In this document: positions 15,534-22,476 of the stretch, one piece after another
Layout of the letters: each line of letters opens with the position of its first letter
Numbering within the stretch: the stretch's first letter is position 1
Assembly (NCBI GenBank): GCA_003023165.1
Contig: PXSD01000169.1
Location: 12,582-45,674, forward strand
Direction: 5' to 3'
Length of the DNA: 33,093 nt
Origin: Halobacteriales archaeon QS_9_67_15
GTDB taxonomy: Archaea; Halobacteriota; Halobacteria; Halobacteriales; Haloarculaceae
Position numbers and translations under genes: made by a program
The notes under the pieces: generated by a model
What the model was told of the DNA's origin: nothing
The model's input: only the letters and a program-made list of their open reading frames with translations
Databases searched by the model: none

Positions 15534-16423
15534 ACGTCCTCACCCAGGTAGGCGTCGATCACCCTGTCGTTCGACCTGATCTCGGCCGGCGGTCCCTCGG
15601 CGAGTACCTGTCCCTGGTGCATGACGATGACGTGTTCGCAGTGTTCCATGATGAGGTCGATGTCGTGTTCGACGAGGAGGAAGGTCAGTCCCTCCTCGCG
15701 AAGCTCGTGGATTCGGTCGAGCAGTTTCTCCTCGAGCGTGGGGTTGACGCCGGCGAACGGCTCGTCCAGGAGCATCATCGTGGGGTCAAGCATGAGCGCC
15801 CGCGCGAGTTCGAGTAGTTTCCGCTGCCCGCCGCTCAGGTTGCCCGCGCGCTCCTCGGCGAGGTGGTCGATCTCGAACAGTTCGAGCGTCTCCCAGACCG
15901 TCTCCCGCAACTCGCGCTCTTCGTCGCGCACGCTGCCGCGCAATCCCGGGAGCACTGCGTTCGTGAGCGTCTCGCCGGACTGGCCGCGCGGCGACAGCAT
16001 CAGGTTCTCGAGGACGGTCATCTCCTCCAGTTCGCGAGCGATCTGGAAGGTTCGGACGAGGCCGCTGTTGGCGATCGAGCTCGTCCGCATCCCGGTGAGG
16101 GTCTCCCCCTCGAAGGCCACGCGGCCGGCGTCGGGTTCGTGGACGCCCGTGATCAGGTTGAACGTCGTCGACTTCCCGGCACCGTTGGGACCGATGAGTC
16201 CGGTCAGCGACCCTCGTTCGACCGAGAACGAGACGCCGTCGACGGCGTCGATACCGCCGAAGGACTTCCGGAGGTCCTCGACGACGAGCGACGCCGACTC
16301 CGCGTCCAGTTCCCGGCGCGCGGACTCGCCGCTGTCGACCGCTTGCTCGGTCTCGGCCTCGTCCGAGCGGTCCGCTGTCGCGGTCTCGCCCGACCCTTCG
16401 ACGGTCGTCCCGTCCTCAGTCAT
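15530..16423 (-). CDS. livG: HAAT-type ABC transporter ATP-binding protein LivG (system 2)
   Basis: A 297-residue ATPase with a ~45-residue acidic N-terminal extension. Walker A is GLIGPNGAGKST (about 75-86), then VRTFQIARELEEMTVLENLM, signature NLSGGQRKLLE, Walker B MMLLDEPFAGVNP, and switch His in FLLVEHDIDLIME. The ATG at 16423 was chosen over the GTG at 16432 because GGAGGTGG, a strong Shine-Dalgarno match, ends 5 bases before it. It overlaps the end of livM by 8 bases. Confidence 0.9.
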   Translation of the reverse strand: MTEDGTTVEGSGETATADRSDEAETEQAVDSGESARRELDAESASLVVEDLRKSFGGIDAVDGVSFSVERGSLTGLIGPNGAGKSTTFNLITGVHEPDAGRVAFEGETLTGMRTSSIANSGLVRTFQIARELEEMTVLENLMLSPRGQSGETLTNAVLPGLRGSVRDEERELRETVWETLELFEIDHLAEERAGNLSGGQRKLLELARALMLDPTMMLLDEPFAGVNPTLEEKLLDRIHELREEGLTFLLVEHDIDLIMEHCEHVIVMHQGQVLAEGPPAEIRSNDRVIDAYLGEDV

Positions 16424-17816
16424 CGCGACCACCTCCGTCGGCCGCGGTCGGTGTCTCGGGCTTCTGGCGCGGTTCGCGGTCGAGGAGGTCGATGCTCGAC
16501 GCCACCTCCTTGCGGTGGCCGAGCAGGCCCGTCGGTCTGCGGTGCATCAGGACGATGAGCACGACGCCGACCAGGACGAACCGGAGCGACGAGATGTTCT
16601 GGAGCGTGTACGCGAGAAACGGCGTCACGTCCAGCGAACCCAGCGGTCCGAGCGCGGCCGCGAACGTGCTCGGTGCGTCGCCCGTCGGGATGTACTTCGA
16701 GAAGATGCGGCTCACGTACAGCGGTCCCTGAAAGAGGAGACTGGCGAACAGCGCTCCGCCGATGACGCTCCCGGTGTTCGACCCCGCACCGCCGATGATG
16801 AGCGCGATGAAGATGTAGAACGTCTGGAGCGGGCGGAACGTAGTCGACGTGGGGTCCGTGAACCCGCGCTGGGTCTCCCAGAGGATGCCGCCCAGTCCCA
16901 TCAGCGCGCAGCCGATCATGAATACCTTGACCTTGAACATCCGGGTGTCCTTGCCGAGCGAGTTTGCGACCAGTTCGTCCTCGCGGATGGCCTTGAGGAC
17001 GCGGCCGAACGGCGAGTTACCGATCCGGCGGAGCAGGACGTAGAAGAGGACGACGAACCCGATGAGGACGAGCGTGTAGGTCATCGAGACGACGACGGTT
17101 TCCCTGACACCGATCGACGCGAACGCCGGGAGGACCGTGTTCCCGACCACCGTTCGACTCCCGCTGGCCGGGTTCATCGGGTTCGTGTAGTAGAGCGACT
17201 TGACCGGTATCGTCGGATTGATCGGCATGCTGATCCCGCGCCCGGCACCGGAGCCGAGCGTGAGGTCGGGAACGACGGCGAGGCCGTCGAAGAGCGTGAA
17301 CTCCTCGAGCGAGGTCGAGAGCAGCGAGAGCCGGACGATCTCGGAGAACGCGACGGTGACGATGGCGAGGTAGTCGGCGCGGAGCCTGAGCGCCGGGAGC
17401 GCGACGAGCGCGCCGGCGAGCGCGGCCACGGCCATCCCGCCGACGATGCCGGCCCACAGCGGGAGGCCGAGGCCCGGTGGGCTCCCGCCGGTCGGTGCCG
17501 TCAGCGCGGCGAAGGTGTAGACGCCGACGGCCATGAAGCCTGCGACGCCGATGTTGAACAGCCCGGTGTAGCCCCAGTGGAGGTTCAGCGCGAGGACGAG
17601 CATGGCGTACAGCGCCGTCCAGAACGTGATCGCCTGGAGGGCGGCGACGATGCCGCCGATCCCCTGTGAGGGACCGAGGATGACGAAGATCGTGAACAGC
17701 GCGTAGACGCCGAACATGACGAGTGCGATGAGCCCGGCGTCGCCCTCCCGAACCTCCTCGGAGATCCGGTCGGTGACGGTCGGCGCGGTCGCAGCGTCGC
17801 GGTCGGCGTCGCTCAT
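16416..17816 (-). CDS. livM: HAAT-type ABC transporter permease LivM (system 2)
   Basis: A 466-residue membrane protein. A ~30-residue polar N-terminus is followed by hydrophobic segments and the LivM signature LNLHWGYTGLFNIGVAGFMA, then LRLRADYLAIVTVAFSEIVR, a long extracellular loop (about 195-255), the EAA-like loop (FGRVLKAIREDELVANSLGK), and FIALIIGGAGSNTGSVIGGA. The cytoplasmic tail ends with HRRPTGLLGHRKEV. The start ATG at 17816 overlaps the livH stop as ATGA, so the longer open frame upstream is not used. Confidence 0.88.
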   Translation of the reverse strand: MSDADRDAATAPTVTDRISEEVREGDAGLIALVMFGVYALFTIFVILGPSQGIGGIVAALQAITFWTALYAMLVLALNLHWGYTGLFNIGVAGFMAVGVYTFAALTAPTGGSPPGLGLPLWAGIVGGMAVAALAGALVALPALRLRADYLAIVTVAFSEIVRLSLLSTSLEEFTLFDGLAVVPDLTLGSGAGRGISMPINPTIPVKSLYYTNPMNPASGSRTVVGNTVLPAFASIGVRETVVVSMTYTLVLIGFVVLFYVLLRRIGNSPFGRVLKAIREDELVANSLGKDTRMFKVKVFMIGCALMGLGGILWETQRGFTDPTSTTFRPLQTFYIFIALIIGGAGSNTGSVIGGALFASLLFQGPLYVSRIFSKYIPTGDAPSTFAAALGPLGSLDVTPFLAYTLQNISSLRFVLVGVVLIVLMHRRPTGLLGHRKEVASSIDLLDREPRQKPETPTAADGGGRDD

Positions 17817-19087
17817 GCGGTCGTCACCCCCCCGAAGAGGCCGTCGGGACGGACCACGAGCACGAGGATCATGATCGCGAAGGCGGCGGCCGTCGAGAAC
17901 GACGACGGGATCCACACCAGCGAGACGGAGTTCGTGAGACCGATGAGGACCCCGCCGGCGATCGCACCGTATATCGACCCGATCCCGCCGAGGATGACCG
18001 CGGCGAAGATGAGCAACAGGAGGAGCCAGCCGAGGTTGAACGCGAGCGTCCCGCGCTCGAGGGCGATGAGGTACCCGGAGGCACCGGCGAGTCCGCCGCC
18101 GATGATCCACGTCGCGCGGACGACGCGTTCGGTCGGGATCCCGGTCACGCGCGCGAGGTCTTCGTTGTCGGCCATCGCGCGCATCGCCTTCCCGAGTTTC
18201 GTTCGCTGGAGCGTGACGTGGAGCGCGTACATCAGGACGACCGAGACGACGACGAGTGTCATCTCTGCGCTAGAGATGGTGACCAGCTCCGCCGAGTAGC
18301 TGCCGAAGTCGACCACGGGGAGTTCGGTGTAGAAAGCGCCGCTCGGCACGTCACCGCTCTGTGCCTGGATGACGGTCGACCGCTTGTCCGCGAACGCGAG
18401 TTTCCCGTCGACGCTCGCGAGGATGAGTTTCGCGCCCCCGGCGGTCAGCCCGCGGTTGCGCGCCCCGAAGACGAAGACGACGAGGTAGCGCAACGCGAGC
18501 GCAACGCCGATACTCGCGATGAGGACGGCGATGCCACTCTGGTCTCGCATCGGCTCGAAGATGATCCGGTCGAGGACCAGCGAGAGGACGATGGTCCCGA
18601 GGACGGCGACGACGAGGCCGGCGAAGACGGCGAGTGGCGTCTGGAAGACGTTGATCGAGAGTACCGCCGAACTGGGACCGTCCGGGCCGAAGCCGACGGT
18701 CGCGAGGTACAGGGCGTTCCCCTCGAACGCGCCCGAGCCGAACCCGGCGACGAGCCACGCGGCCGCCCACCCGGCGAACGCGCCGCTCGTGACGTAGTCG
18801 CCGTGCGCGAAGTTCGCGAAGCTCAGGATGCTGTAGGTCATCGAGAGGCCGATCCCCGCCAGTCCGATGCCGAGTCCGACGACGAGCCCGTTCCAGACCA
18901 GCGTGACCAGCCGGCCGACCGCGAGACTCCCGCCGAGGAGCGACGCGGACCCGACGGTCAGTTCGACCCCGACGAGCTTGAACAGGAGGTCGAGAAACAA
19001 CAGGACGAACAGACCGCCGAACAGCGTGGTCTTCGGGCGCTCGACGACCGCCAGTCGCCAGTCCGCGAGTCGCTCACTCGTGGCCAT
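17813..19087 (-). CDS. livH: HAAT-type ABC transporter permease LivH (system 2), long form
   Basis: A 424-residue membrane subunit, longer than the usual ~290-350. An N-terminal hydrophobic segment (TTLFGGLFVLLFLDLLFKLV) precedes the canonical part: GIGLAGIGLSMTYSILSFAN, FAHGDYVTSGAFAGW. A large insert of ~75 residues between ALRYLVVFVFGARNRG and SSAEMTLVVVSVVLMYALHV is probably extracytoplasmic. The EAA-like loop is KAMRAMADNEDLARVTGIPT, followed by FAAVILGGIGSIYGAIAGGV. The start at 19087 is the first good Met. The frame is open 52 codons further upstream but without ATG or membrane character. First gene of the operon livH-livM-livG-livF. Confidence 0.87.
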   Translation of the reverse strand: MATSERLADWRLAVVERPKTTLFGGLFVLLFLDLLFKLVGVELTVGSASLLGGSLAVGRLVTLVWNGLVVGLGIGLAGIGLSMTYSILSFANFAHGDYVTSGAFAGWAAAWLVAGFGSGAFEGNALYLATVGFGPDGPSSAVLSINVFQTPLAVFAGLVVAVLGTIVLSLVLDRIIFEPMRDQSGIAVLIASIGVALALRYLVVFVFGARNRGLTAGGAKLILASVDGKLAFADKRSTVIQAQSGDVPSGAFYTELPVVDFGSYSAELVTISSAEMTLVVVSVVLMYALHVTLQRTKLGKAMRAMADNEDLARVTGIPTERVVRATWIIGGGLAGASGYLIALERGTLAFNLGWLLLLLIFAAVILGGIGSIYGAIAGGVLIGLTNSVSLVWIPSSFSTAAAFAIMILVLVVRPDGLFGGVTTA

Positions 19088-19427
19088 AGCTCGAGTACTG
19101 CGGCGGCGTCGGTCCGCGGTCGCGAGTCCACCCAGCTCGGCCCGTCCGTCGCCGCTTCGCGACGAACGAGCCGGTCCGTTCTGCGACCGACCGGCCCCAT
19201 CTCGACGACCGGCCGGAGCCGACGGACCCGGGCCGCCGGTCACCCCGTTCCCTCACGAATCTGTCATTCGTCACCGCCTGCGCTGTCGCCGTCGTGTCCT
19301 GCCGACGGACCGTGTGATCAATCGTCATACCGTATTCCTCTGTGGGACTGGAGCACCCAGGGTGATAAAACTCTTCGACAGTGGGCCGAAGAGATTAGTT
19401 CGTCCGCGGCCTCTGTTCGATGACTCG
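19088..19427. other. 340-bp divergent intergenic region
   Basis: No gene is supported here. It must hold the promoters of livH (minus) and the GNAT gene (plus). GATTAGTT at 19393-19400 is a TATA candidate ~31 bases before the plus-strand ATG. GATAAAAC at about 19365 could serve either strand; on the minus strand it would leave a leader of ~250 bases. A small inverted repeat ACGAAT (19255-19260) / ATTCGT (19266-19271) is present. No clear minus-strand promoter close to 19087 was found. Confidence 0.4.
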
Positions 19428-19910
19428 ATGGAAATCGAACTCGCGACGGTCGAGCAGGCCGAGCGCGTCACGGACCTGTGGGTCGCGCTCGCGGACGAGC
19501 AGATACAGTACGACTCGCACGTCCTGCCGGAGCGCAATCGGAGCATGGTCGCGGACGAGTTGACGCGCCACGCCGTGACCGACCGTCTCCTCGTCGCCAC
19601 GGAGAGAGGCGAGATCGTCGGATTCGTGATGTACGCACTCGACCGCGGCAGTTACGAGATGGACGTGACACAGGGGGTCGTCGAGAACCTCTACGTCGAG
19701 CCGGAGTCCCGCAACGAGGGGGTCGGTGGCGAGTTGCTCGCGGCTGCGGAGCGCCAGCTCGACGGACTCGGAGCGGAGACAGTTGTCCTGGAGGCGATGG
19801 CGGAGAATCTCGCCGCGAAACGGTTCTACCATCGGCACGACTACGACACCCATCGCGTGCAACTGGAGAAATCGCTGGAAAGCGATAACCACTCAAAGGA
19901 GGGGCGGTAA
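19428..19910 (+). CDS. GNAT-family N-acetyltransferase
   Basis: A 160-residue cytoplasmic acetyltransferase. The acetyl-CoA motif is VENLYVEPESRNEGVGGELL (about residues 84-103; R-x2-G-x-G), followed by ETVVLEAMAENLAAKRFYHR and the aromatic F-Y-x3-DY end of the fold. The C-terminus is SLESDNHSKEGR. The substrate (protein N-terminus, small amine or other) cannot be read. The start at 19428 places the first strand (MEIELATVEQAERVTDLW) correctly. It lies 11 bases before the tRNA gene on the same strand. Confidence 0.83.
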   Translation: MEIELATVEQAERVTDLWVALADEQIQYDSHVLPERNRSMVADELTRHAVTDRLLVATERGEIVGFVMYALDRGSYEMDVTQGVVENLYVEPESRNEGVGGELLAAAERQLDGLGAETVVLEAMAENLAAKRFYHRHDYDTHRVQLEKSLESDNHSKEGR

Positions 19911-19921
19911 GGGACGACTGC

Positions 19922-19995
19922 GCCAGGGGAGCTTGGGTGGTTCAAGCACTCGACTTGTAATCGAGACTCCCGGGGTTCAAATCCCTGCCCTGGCT
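19922..19995 (+). tRNA. tRNA-Thr (anticodon UGU)
   Basis: A full cloverleaf can be drawn: acceptor GCCAGGG (19922-19928) with CCCTGGC (19988-19994) and discriminator T at 19995; D stem GCTT/AAGC; anticodon stem CTCGA/TCGAG around loop CTTGTAA (19954-19960), anticodon TGT at 19956-19958; T stem CGGGG/CCCTG around TTCAAAT. No intron and no encoded CCA. The 74-base length is normal. Confidence 0.95.
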
Positions 19996-20053
19996 TCGGT
20001 TCGGACTCCCGGCTACCGTGATCACGCGCGCTCGAACACAGCCGGTCGGACGC

Positions 20054-20242
20054 TCAGGCTCCGCCTTCGAGCGGGTTGTACGTTCCGTTGATGTTCCACT
20101 CGTGGAGACAGAAGGGGTCGCCAGTGGGTCGGTCGCCGTCCTCGTCGGTCGCGACGGCCCACGTACCGCGGTCGTCGTCCCAGACGTCGGTTCGGCCGCA
20201 GCGTTCGCACTCGCGTTCATTCGGGGGGACAATGGTTGTCAT
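20054..20242 (-). CDS. Small Cys-containing haloarchaeal protein with HEWNINGTYNP motif
   Basis: A 62-residue protein. RECERCGRTDVW (C-x2-C) near the N-terminus and DPFCLHEWNINGTYNPLEGG near the C-terminus suggest a small metal-binding fold with Cys/Cys and Cys/His ligands. I recall the HEW motif from short haloarchaeal proteins but know no function. The ATG at 20242 fits a TATA box (TAATTAATT at 20267-20275) 29 bases upstream; the much longer open frame beyond it runs antisense to the PEBP gene and is discarded. It faces the tRNA gene. Confidence 0.72.
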   Translation of the reverse strand: MTTIVPPNERECERCGRTDVWDDDRGTWAVATDEDGDRPTGDPFCLHEWNINGTYNPLEGGA

Positions 20243-20266
20243 GCCACAGTCTCCGTCGCGGAGGGT

Positions 20267-20275
20267 AATTAATTC
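20267..20275 (-). promoter_or_regulatory. TATA box of the small HEWN-motif gene
   Basis: TAATTAATT, centred 29 bases before the minus-strand start at 20242, in GC-rich surroundings. Confidence 0.55.
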
Positions 20276-20336
20276 CGCGAACTCCGGACTCGCGCCGTCC
20301 CTCAGCCTGAAATGCCGACCGGTCGTACCCTCCGCT

Positions 20337-20960
20337 ATGATTTCGAGGCGCTCGTTCGTGGTCGCGACCTGTGGGGTGCTCGTCGCCGGTTGTTCGTCCG
20401 GATTGAGCGGGACCACGGACACCGACACCGACGAGGGGCCGGCGGGCACGACGGCGAGTACGGGAAACGGAACAACGACGGAGACCGGACGGATGGACCC
20501 GCTCACCGTCTCGACAAGTGCGTTCGACGACGGCGAATCGATCCCGAAGCGATACACTGGCGCCGGTGAGGACGTGTCGCCGCCGCTCACCGTCGAATCC
20601 GTCCCCGCCGACGCGGAGACGCTCGCCGTGGTGGTCGACGACCCGGACGCGAACGACTACCTCCACTGGCTGATCTGGAATATTCCAGCCGACCGGACGG
20701 AGATCCCCGAGGGGATCCCCCGGACGGAGACAGTCGACTCACTGGACGGTGCTCGACAGGGCACGAACGACTTCGGCGAGCTGGGCTATCGCGGGCCGTT
20801 CCCGCCGACGGACGACGGACCACACACCTACCGGTTCACGACCGTCGCCGTAGACACGACTCTCGACGTCGAGTCCGGTGCGGGACGCGACGCGCTCGAA
20901 TCGGCCCTCGACGGACACGTCGTCAACAGGCACCGATTCACGGGAGAATTCGAACGTTGA
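20337..20960 (+). CDS. PEBP/YbhB-family (Raf kinase inhibitor-like) lipoprotein
   Basis: A 207-residue protein. The signal MISRRSFVVATCGVLVAGC has an RR pair and a lipobox Cys at 19. A Thr/Gly/Asp-rich linker runs to about residue 55. The PEBP fold follows: PLTVSTSAFDDGESIPKRYT, DVSPPLTV, LAVVVDDPDANDYLHWLIWN, the DYLHWLIWNIP ligand-site motif, GELGYRGPFPPTDDGPHTYR and HVVNRHRFTGEFER at the end. The family binds anionic phospholipid-like ligands; its archaeal role is unknown. It is divergent from the small HEWN-motif gene, with 94 bases between start codons. Confidence 0.85.
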   Translation: MISRRSFVVATCGVLVAGCSSGLSGTTDTDTDEGPAGTTASTGNGTTTETGRMDPLTVSTSAFDDGESIPKRYTGAGEDVSPPLTVESVPADAETLAVVVDDPDANDYLHWLIWNIPADRTEIPEGIPRTETVDSLDGARQGTNDFGELGYRGPFPPTDDGPHTYRFTTVAVDTTLDVESGAGRDALESALDGHVVNRHRFTGEFER

Positions 20961-21043
20961 TCACATATCTCCCAAAGAACCGAATGTCTTAACGAACACC
21001 GTCTAAGATGGCGATTATACACCTAGTATCCCCTTGCAGGAAC

Positions 21044-21050
21044 GCTTTTG
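21044..21050 (+). promoter_or_regulatory. TATA box of the 47-residue zinc protein gene
   Basis: GCTTTTG is centred 28 bases before the ATG at 21075. Confidence 0.45.
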
Positions 21051-21074
21051 ATGACATGTGTTCACATAATAGGT

Positions 21075-21218
21075 ATGCATAAGGAGGACCCGTACACGCC
21101 GGAGAAGTCCCGGTACGAGTGCGTCGAGTGCCTGAACAGAGAGACGACCGACGGAACGGTGGGTGCCTGTCCCGAGTGTGGCGGTCGGATGAAGAACGTG
21201 GCCGTCCCGCGAGAGTAA
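21075..21218 (+). CDS. 47-residue rubrerythrin-like zinc ribbon protein (DUF7129-like)
   Basis: A very short gene, ATG 21075 to TAA 21216-21218. The product has two knuckles, YECVECLNRE (about residues 14-23) and CPECGGRMKN (about 32-41), which form a rubredoxin-like four-Cys zinc or iron site. Length and the Y-E-C-x2-C ... C-P-x-C-G-x-x-M-x-N order match small haloarchaeal rubrerythrin-like proteins. Function is unknown. The palindromic repeat starts 37 bases after its stop. Confidence 0.75.
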   Translation: MHKEDPYTPEKSRYECVECLNRETTDGTVGACPECGGRMKNVAVPRE

Positions 21219-21255
21219 CAGAACACCGCGTTTCGGCGGCGACGGTGCTCGCCTG

Positions 21256-21337
21256 ATACGGATTATTGTAGCGATTTACCGGTACGCGCCGACCCCGGGG
21301 TCGTCGCAATCCGGAAATAATCTACAATAATCCGTAT
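21256..21337. repeat. 82-bp palindromic repeat element with 16-bp perfect inverted ends
   Basis: ATACGGATTATTGTAG (21256-21271) is the exact inverse complement of 21322-21337. The centre CGACCCCGGGGTCG (21290-21303) is a perfect palindrome with the same midpoint (21296.5). The parts between are related (CGATTTACCGG on the left; ATTATTTCCGG on the right, read inverted), so the whole element folds as an imperfect hairpin. The left 31 bp recur at 9543-9573. It lies between two convergent genes, whose stops are at 21218 and 21343. No target-site duplication is visible. It may be a haloarchaeal REP/MITE-type repeat or a bidirectional terminator. Confidence 0.85.
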
Positions 21338-21342
21338 GAGCC

Positions 21343-21804
21343 TTATTCGTCGAAGTCGGGGAGTTCGTCCGGCGGTTCGTAGTCCGCGCCCCAGTCGATG
21401 TACTCCGACTTGAGCACGTCACAGACAGTCTGCCCGAACTCGGTCAACCCCGCGTTGATAGTCGAGACGGTGCCCCAGGAGTCGAGCCCCGTGTGGATGT
21501 CCATCCGTCGCCAGTCTTCCGGGATCCCGGGGGCGTGGTAACCGACGCGGTCTGCGAAGTCGTCCCAGAAGAAGTCGAACTCCGCGAACAGACCCAGTTC
21601 GGTGCAGATGTCGAACGTCTCCTCGTCCATCTCGGTGCGGGCCGCCCAGTCATCGAATGCCTCCGCCCACGCGCCCGATTCGAGGAACTTGCCGAGTTCG
21701 TCGCGGCGGTAGTCGTCCACTTCGACGTTCACGTCGTCGTACTCCGCTGCGTCCAGTTGGGATTCGAGCTCGGGGGGGTCCGGCGGGGCGACGTCGAGTG
21801 TCAT
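21343..21804 (-). CDS. Hypothetical acidic haloarchaeal protein
   Basis: A 153-residue, very acidic cytoplasmic protein rich in Trp, Phe and Tyr (FDDWAARTEMDEETFDICTE; GLFAEFDFFWDDFADRVGYH). No signal, membrane segment or catalytic motif is seen. I do not recognise the family. The ATG at 21804 (MTLDVAPPDPPELE) is chosen over one at 21843 because ACTTTTCCC on the minus strand sits ~27 bases before it. It is tandem with the thioesterase gene, 70 bases apart. Confidence 0.65.
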   Translation of the reverse strand: MTLDVAPPDPPELESQLDAAEYDDVNVEVDDYRRDELGKFLESGAWAEAFDDWAARTEMDEETFDICTELGLFAEFDFFWDDFADRVGYHAPGIPEDWRRMDIHTGLDSWGTVSTINAGLTEFGQTVCDVLKSEYIDWGADYEPPDELPDFDE

Positions 21805-21874
21805 GCCACCGAGTACGTTCGGTCGCGGGAAAAGTCCACGCACACGCGGTCTCGCTCCGGCCGCTCCCCGGTCG

Positions 21875-22327
21875 TCACGAGTTCGCGTCCTTGTTGTCGC
21901 CGTCGAGCGCCTCTGCTCGCAGGCGCTCGCCCTCGTCGGTGGACACGGTGAGGGGTGGGACTTCCACGGGATTCCGGTCGCCGTCGATGGCGACGTAGAC
22001 CGAGTACGACTCGGTCGTCAGTTCGCGGTCGCCCGAGCGGGGATCCTCGCGGAAGACGCGCAGTCGGGCGCGGACGCTGGAGCGGCCGGTCTCGTAGACG
22101 TAGGCCTCGACGAGGGCCGTCTCGCCGACGGGAATGGGTCGCTTGAAGTCGACCTGGTCCATCCGGGCGGTGACGCAGTCCTGGCCGGCGAAGCGCATCG
22201 CGGCCATCGCGCCGACCTCGTCCATCCACTTGAGGACGTTCCCCCCGTGGGTGGTCCCGAGAGAGTTGGCGTGGTTCGGCTGGACCATGTAGCGGTTCTC
22301 CAGAAACGTGTCCATCAGGTCGGGCAT
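21875..22327 (-). CDS. Hotdog-fold acyl-CoA thioesterase
   Basis: A 150-residue YciA/BFIT-type thioesterase. Conserved elements are MVQPNHANSLGTTHGGNVLK (the N-x-L-G-x-x-H-G-G helix), WMDEVGAMAAMRFAG with the catalytic acid, DQVDFKRPIPVGETALVEAY, and the terminal strand ESYSVYVAIDGDRNP. It hydrolyses acyl-CoA to acid and CoA in the cytoplasm, often as a hexamer; chain-length preference is unknown. ATG 22327 was chosen; GACCTAACAGG ~24 bases upstream is a TATA candidate. An alternative Met four codons later is possible. Divergent from the geranylgeranyl reductase gene. Confidence 0.87.
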   Translation of the reverse strand: MPDLMDTFLENRYMVQPNHANSLGTTHGGNVLKWMDEVGAMAAMRFAGQDCVTARMDQVDFKRPIPVGETALVEAYVYETGRSSVRARLRVFREDPRSGDRELTTESYSVYVAIDGDRNPVEVPPLTVSTDEGERLRAEALDGDNKDANS

Positions 22328-22446
22328 TGCCGGCGGTTGGACGAGCGGCCTGTTAGGTCTGACCGTTCGGCGAGAACGCAGTCCGGAGTCCGAGTCGGAG
22401 CGTCCGCCTGCGGTCGGAGTGGCCCGCGATGGGCGGAATGGAGGGA

Positions 22447-22452
22447 TTTATA
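22447..22452 (+). promoter_or_regulatory. TATA box of the geranylgeranyl reductase-family gene
   Basis: TTTATA, 27 bases before the ATG at 22477; it fixes this ATG rather than the in-frame ATG at 22429 as the start. Confidence 0.6.
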
Positions 22453-22476
22453 CTCCGGCGAGGCAGGGGTAGGGGT

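Noticed and set aside
15621..17669. A 682-codon open frame antisense to the second livG/livM genes, and several similar long antisense frames (for example 4645-5850, 3582-4724, 29976-31343).
   Set aside because: Their products are Arg-, Asp- and Pro-rich with no family pattern. They arise because GC-biased codon use leaves antisense frames free of stops.
20243..20590. N-terminal extension of the small HEWN-motif protein to 178 residues.
   Set aside because: The extension is antisense to the PEBP lipoprotein gene, and a well-placed TATA box supports the start at 20242.
20989..21309. A minus-strand frame containing NRYNNPY, and a similar one ending in NRYNNPYES near 9550.
   Set aside because: The shared peptide is only the translation of the palindromic repeat; neither frame has other coding character.
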